Shown one piece after another: positions 6,715 through 9,610 of a DNA stretch of 9,610 bases. Made by a program: the position numbers and the translations under genes. The notes under the pieces are model-generated. The model saw only the letters and a program-made list of their open reading frames with translations. It was not told the DNA's origin and ran no database searches. The stretch is from Flavobacteriales bacterium (GTDB lineage Bacteria > Bacteroidota > Bacteroidia > Flavobacteriales_D > Parvicellaceae), in the NCBI GenBank assembly GCA_027047735.1, contig JALTUD010000696.1:837-10446 (forward strand), read 5' to 3'. Positions within the stretch are counted from its first letter, which is position 1. Each line of letters opens with the position of its first letter.

Positions 6715-8109
6715 TTATAGTTTTTCTTCAATCTTTTCGTACGTTGTTGCAATAAGTTGAATTTCGTCTTTTTTGTCCTTAGTCAGTTTAACTATGCCGT
6801 GTGAAAAGTATGGTTCACCATCCTTTATTCCTGTTACGACTAATTCTGGTCTTTCATCTAATGGAAGTTTTGCATAGAGTTTTGCTGAGTATCTACTTGA
6901 TAAATTGAATTCCAAGAAGCTATTCGTGTTTCGAAATATAAGAGCTACGGAAACTAATTTGACGTCTTTATTTTTTATTTGAACTAGGTAATTTACAGAA
7001 GTAGCTGACGGGTCTCGAATATACTCATCACAATTAATGAACCCTAAACGATTTGATTTTATTTGGTTGTAATACTTTTCTCTTGCTTCATCGATTTTCT
7101 TTTGTTCTGCATTGTATTTTTGAACTTCTTCCCTTTCAGACTGTGTTAGAACTCCAAACTTTTGCATTATAGGATTGTATTGAATTTGACTATTTCTTTT
7201 TTCTGCTGTAGTCTTATCTGTTATGATTAACGAATTTCCATCATCACCAAAAGTCACACCGATATCATCAAAGCCATTCTTGCTATCTGTGGAAAATTGC
7301 CGCTTGTCAGATTGCCAATTCATATTACCATTTTCCTGCCTTTCACCATAAAATGTATAGTAGTTAGTTTCATTTGTTTTGGGAAAGGCAAGTTCAATAT
7401 CACTATTATCCTTTAAGTTCAATTTTTCATTTTTTTGAAAGACATTTAGTTCTATCATACCTGCACTTGTAAGTAGGTTGCCACCCGAAACAGTAGATAA
7501 CTTTTCACTAAAAAAGTCTTTCGAGTTATAAAACTCTGTCAATTGAATTTCCACATTACCTGAAACTTCTTGTCCTGTTCTAGTTACAAATGATTTTGCT
7601 GGGATAGTGATAATAGTGCCACGATTCCCTTCAATTTCAATATCAACGTCCGAGGGTACCGTAAAAGTTTGGAGTTTTGGTTTAAGAGATTTTCTGAAAT
7701 CATCAAAAGATAATTTACTAGGTTTCTTAATAGACAAGTAGATTTCAACTCGTCTGTTGTAAAACTGATCAGAAGCAATAGGCAGTAGTTTTCCTTTATA
7801 ATCTATCGAAATATAATTCGAAGCAATTCCTTTTTCAGTCAAGTATTCTTTGACAGCATGGGTTCTACGTTTTGACAAATTCAAATTATATTCATAATTA
7901 CCAACCGTGTCGGTGTGACCTATGAGAGAAATAGTATGTTTATCTGGATTAAAATCTTGCAAAATACTGTGTAATTTTCCGACATCATTAATCCTCATAA
8001 CGTCACTATTGAAATCAAAATAGATATTGTAATCTTGAGCTTCAAGGCTCGTAATAGACACTGTTATTATTGCGATTGTCGCCATTAAATTTCGAAAAAT
8101 CAGTTTCAT
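6715..8109 (-). CDS. OmpA-family envelope protein with the OmpA domain at the N-terminus
   Basis: The chosen start at 8109 gives a 464-residue protein beginning MKLIFRNLMATIAIITVSIT and a LEA-Q cleavage site near residue 24. A longer in-frame start at 8166 would put 19 polar residues before this signal peptide, so I reject it. Residues about 27-128 form an OmpA/MotB peptidoglycan-binding domain: IYFDFNSDVM, then GHTDTVGNYEYNLNLSKRR (64-82) with Asp67 and the LSKRR arginines expected to hold diaminopimelate, then FYNRRVEIYL (117-126). The remaining ~335 residues contain a beta-rich segment, IEGNRGTIITIPAKSF to VSGNVEIQLTEF (about 155-190), reminiscent of ZU5-like modules, and a LGFINCDEY motif further on. 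I do not recognise the whole C-terminal region. OmpA domains are usually C-terminal, so the order is unusual. It likely sits in the periplasm or outer membrane, tied to peptidoglycan. It is probably transcribed separately from the DUF349 operon. Confidence 0.85.
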   Translation of the reverse strand: MKLIFRNLMATIAIITVSITSLEAQDYNIYFDFNSDVMRINDVGKLHSILQDFNPDKHTISLIGHTDTVGNYEYNLNLSKRRTHAVKEYLTEKGIASNYISIDYKGKLLPIASDQFYNRRVEIYLSIKKPSKLSFDDFRKSLKPKLQTFTVPSDVDIEIEGNRGTIITIPAKSFVTRTGQEVSGNVEIQLTEFYNSKDFFSEKLSTVSGGNLLTSAGMIELNVFQKNEKLNLKDNSDIELAFPKTNETNYYTFYGERQENGNMNWQSDKRQFSTDSKNGFDDIGVTFGDDGNSLIITDKTTAEKRNSQIQYNPIMQKFGVLTQSEREEVQKYNAEQKKIDEAREKYYNQIKSNRLGFINCDEYIRDPSATSVNYLVQIKNKDVKLVSVALIFRNTNSFLEFNLSSRYSAKLYAKLPLDERPELVVTGIKDGEPYFSHGIVKLTKDKKDEIQLIATTYEKIEEKL

Positions 8110-8194
8110 ACTGTCTGTTTTTTTATTGCTACCAATGTCGGTATTTATACCATTTAAACAGTTCAATTCTAAACACCTGCATTGTTTGAATTTT

Positions 8195-8202
8195 CAAATT
8201 TA
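8195..8202 (-). promoter_or_regulatory. Possible -7 promoter element for the OmpA-like gene
   Basis: The minus-strand reading is TAAATTTG, an exact match to TAnnTTTG. It lies about 85 bases upstream of the preferred start at 8109 and about 28 upstream of the alternative start at 8166. No TTTG is found at the expected -33 spacing, so support is modest. Confidence 0.3.
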
Positions 8203-8285
8203 TAAAAATGGTTTTAATCTGCATACTTATTTTAATAATTGTTTGTTTTAGGATAAGTAAACTACGTTTTTTTGCACTCACATGT

Positions 8286-8590
8286 CTCGTGTTAGGGATT
8301 GTATCCCTAACACGAGCAAAATAGACGATATAAAGCGTTTTTTGATTCCTTATCCGTCTTCATAAAAATTTTCCATAGCTGGTGCTATGCAAAATTTTTA
8401 TTCATCGTCTAAGAAACCAAAAATTCACTTTCTATTCGCCAATTTCACTCGTGTTAGGGATAGAAACGGCATCCTTTTGCCCTCCCTCCTTTTGGAGGGC
8501 AAAAGATATAGTGGATAGCCCGACCCTCATTAGCCAAACAAACGTTCCGCCTTAGCGGTATGTTTGTTTGGCTAATGAGGGGAACACCCA
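8286..8590. repeat. Multi-hairpin intergenic element, right copy (about 305 bases)
   Basis: This is the better-formed copy. Hairpin A has a perfect 14-base stem, CTCGTGTTAGGGAT (8286-8299) with 8303-8316. TAGACGAT (8322-8329) pairs with ATCGTCTA (8404-8411) and encloses hairpin B, whose arms 8362-8372 and 8391-8401 pair perfectly below a CATAGC/GCTATG tip (8374-8389). Hairpin C repeats the 12-base stem of the left copy (8474-8485 with 8494-8505). Hairpin D is a perfect 20-base inverted repeat (8524-8543 with 8562-8581) with a nested CCGC/GCGG stem (8547-8558). Linkers GGCATCC, GGATAGCCCGACC and GGAACACCCA match the left copy. Hairpin D shares no sequence with its left counterpart yet both fold, which argues for selection on structure or for an exchangeable hairpin slot. 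It lies between divergent genes, so it is not tied to one gene's terminator. Confidence 0.8.
8408..8461 (+). repeat. Repeat module matching 2054-2108
   Basis: About 54 bases, starting TCTAAGAAACC and ending CTCGTGTTAGGGAT, match the segment upstream of hairpin A in the left element. Its last 14 bases (8448-8461) are identical to the left arm of hairpin A at 8286-8299, so the right arm at 8303-8316 could pair with either. Confidence 0.65.
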
Positions 8591-8695
8591 AAAAATAATT
8601 TATAGTCAATGCTTTGGGTAACTATTATTCAAATTTTCTTTTGTCCTTATCATAATGTTTCCGTTATTTGCAGGTTGAATCTAAATTAACAGACT

Positions 8696-9610
8696 ATGTT
8701 AGCAAGTATTATTTTTACTATTTTATTGATTATTGCGGGAGTGTTTTTTGCTCGAAACGTAAAGAAGATAAGCTACAATATTAAACTCGGAAAAGATGTT
8801 GACCGTAGCGACAACAAGGATAAACGACTGAGAAATATGATACGTGTGGCTCTTGGGCAAGGTAAAATGTTGAGAAGACCGATTGCCGGATTTTTGCATA
8901 TCATTGTTTACGTTGGTTTTGTGATTATCAATATTGAAGTATTGGAAATTATTATTGACGGAATTACCGGACATCACCGAATTTTCTCGGGATTGGGGGG
9001 GCTTTATAATTTTCTAATTGGAACGTTTGAAATTTTAGCCTTTTTGGTATTGATTGCCTGTATTGTATTTTTGATTAGAAGAAATGTAATTAAAGTACCG
9101 CGTTTTCATAAGCCGGAAATGAGAGGTTGGCCTTTTGATGATGCAAACATTATTCTTTTGTCGGAAGTGGTTTTGATGTCAGCATTTTTAATTATGGACG
9201 CGTCGGATTACATTCTTCAAACAAGAGGTGTTCCGCATTATGTGGAAGCCGGAGCCTTTCCCGTTAGTAGTTTTCTTGTTCCGCTTTTAGATGGATTATC
9301 GACCGAATCACTTATCTTTTTAGAACGAACAATGTGGTGGTTTCATATTATGGGAATTTTAGCATTTCTTAACTTTTTGCCTTATTCTAAGCATTTTCAT
9401 ATTATTTTGGCATTTCCCAACACCTATTTTTATAACACCAATCCAAAAGGGAAATTTACCAACTTAGAAGCGGTAAAAGAAGAGGTAGAAAAAATGTTTG
9501 ACCCTAATTTTGACCCTTACGCTGCTCCTGCCGAGGGAGAAGAACAAGCAGAACCGGAAAGATTTGGAGCAAAAGACGTTTTGGATTTGACTTGGAAGCA
9601 ACTAATGGAT
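8696..9610 (+). CDS. Membrane-bound Fe-S oxidoreductase, N-terminal part (runs off the window)
   Basis: The open frame from ATG at 8696 gives 305 residues with no stop before the window ends. It begins MLASIIFTILLIIAGVFFAR, a membrane segment, followed by a basic cytoplasmic loop (21-62). Further hydrophobic helices lie at about 63-86, 106-127, 150-168 and 214-230. The pattern resembles the NarI-like cytochrome b part that precedes the heterodisulfide-reductase-type (Fe-S)-binding domain in Bacteroidota. Histidines in or beside helices (His68, His217, His233, His235) are candidate heme ligands. The acidic linker (about 259-288) and the closing DVLDLTWKQLMD normally lead into the first CxxCxxC cluster motif, which would fall just past the window, so the Fe-S part itself is not seen. 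The likely role is electron transfer between the quinone pool and a cytoplasmic partner. It is divergent from the OmpA-like gene across a 586-base gap. A short minus-strand frame inside it is a shadow. Confidence 0.85.
   Translation, partial: MLASIIFTILLIIAGVFFARNVKKISYNIKLGKDVDRSDNKDKRLRNMIRVALGQGKMLRRPIAGFLHIIVYVGFVIINIEVLEIIIDGITGHHRIFSGLGGLYNFLIGTFEILAFLVLIACIVFLIRRNVIKVPRFHKPEMRGWPFDDANIILLSEVVLMSAFLIMDASDYILQTRGVPHYVEAGAFPVSSFLVPLLDGLSTESLIFLERTMWWFHIMGILAFLNFLPYSKHFHIILAFPNTYFYNTNPKGKFTNLEAVKEEVEKMFDPNFDPYAAPAEGEEQAEPERFGAKDVLDLTWKQLMD

Larger units (their letters stand above)
8110..8695. other. Divergent intergenic region between the OmpA-like and Fe-S genes
   Basis: This 586-base gap separates two divergently transcribed genes and contains no credible ORF apart from an alternative in-frame start of the OmpA-like gene at 8166. 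Roughly half is occupied by the right copy of the four-hairpin element (8286-8590). The left flank holds a possible minus-strand -7 motif (8195-8202). The last ~105 bases before the plus-strand gene must hold its promoter, but I see no clean TAnnTTTG there. Confidence 0.7.

Noticed and set aside
8110..8166. N-terminal extension of the OmpA-like protein to 8166
   Set aside because: The extra 19 residues are polar and precede a good signal peptide starting at 8109.
8723..8977. Minus-strand ORF of 84 residues
   Set aside because: It lies antisense to the continuous Fe-S oxidoreductase frame starting at 8696 and has no recognisable features.

Overview
The window reads as a piece of a low-GC Bacteroidota chromosome, most likely Flavobacteriaceae. 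The evidence is the composition, a Bacteroidota-type RHS core signature (YRYGFN.MEKDDEVKG), TAnnTTTG-type -7 promoter motifs, and gene families typical of that group: DUF349 repeats, an OmpA protein with an atypical layout, and an Fe-S protein with an N-terminal NarI-like membrane part. Family assignments rest on motifs read by eye; no database search was possible.

Left part (1-2100). An accessory region of decayed DNA. On the minus strand lies the wreck of the 3' end of an RHS/YD-repeat polymorphic toxin (898-1904). It keeps the RHS core junction and a C-terminal tip that can be traced through several stops and frameshifts, and that tip probably held a zinc-metallopeptidase-type HExxH motif. 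A small intact gene lies 34 bases downstream on the same strand (312-863). It encodes an exported protein with a TonB-C-like domain, and its position is that of an immunity gene. A ~42-base direct repeat (120-162 and 1980-2023) brackets the toxin remnant and this gene.

Middle part (2408-8109). Four minus-strand genes. Transcription runs from an OmpA-family envelope protein, across a 99-base gap with a strong hairpin, into a probable operon: a five-repeat DUF349 protein, a MazG/PRA-PH-like nucleotide pyrophosphohydrolase (ATGA overlap) and DNA topoisomerase III (21-base gap). The last two act on nucleotide pools and DNA topology; the DUF349 role is unknown.

This block is bracketed by two direct-orientation copies (2098-2400 and 8286-8590) of a ~300-base non-coding element made of four hairpins in a fixed order. 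The last hairpin has unrelated sequence in the two copies yet pairs in both, inside conserved flanks. The 5' hairpin arm is repeated downstream, so alternative pairing is possible. This is the most interesting structure in the window and looks like a structured RNA or mobile hairpin element.

Right part (8696-9610). A plus-strand gene for a membrane-bound Fe-S oxidoreductase begins here and runs off the window just before its expected Fe-S cluster domain.
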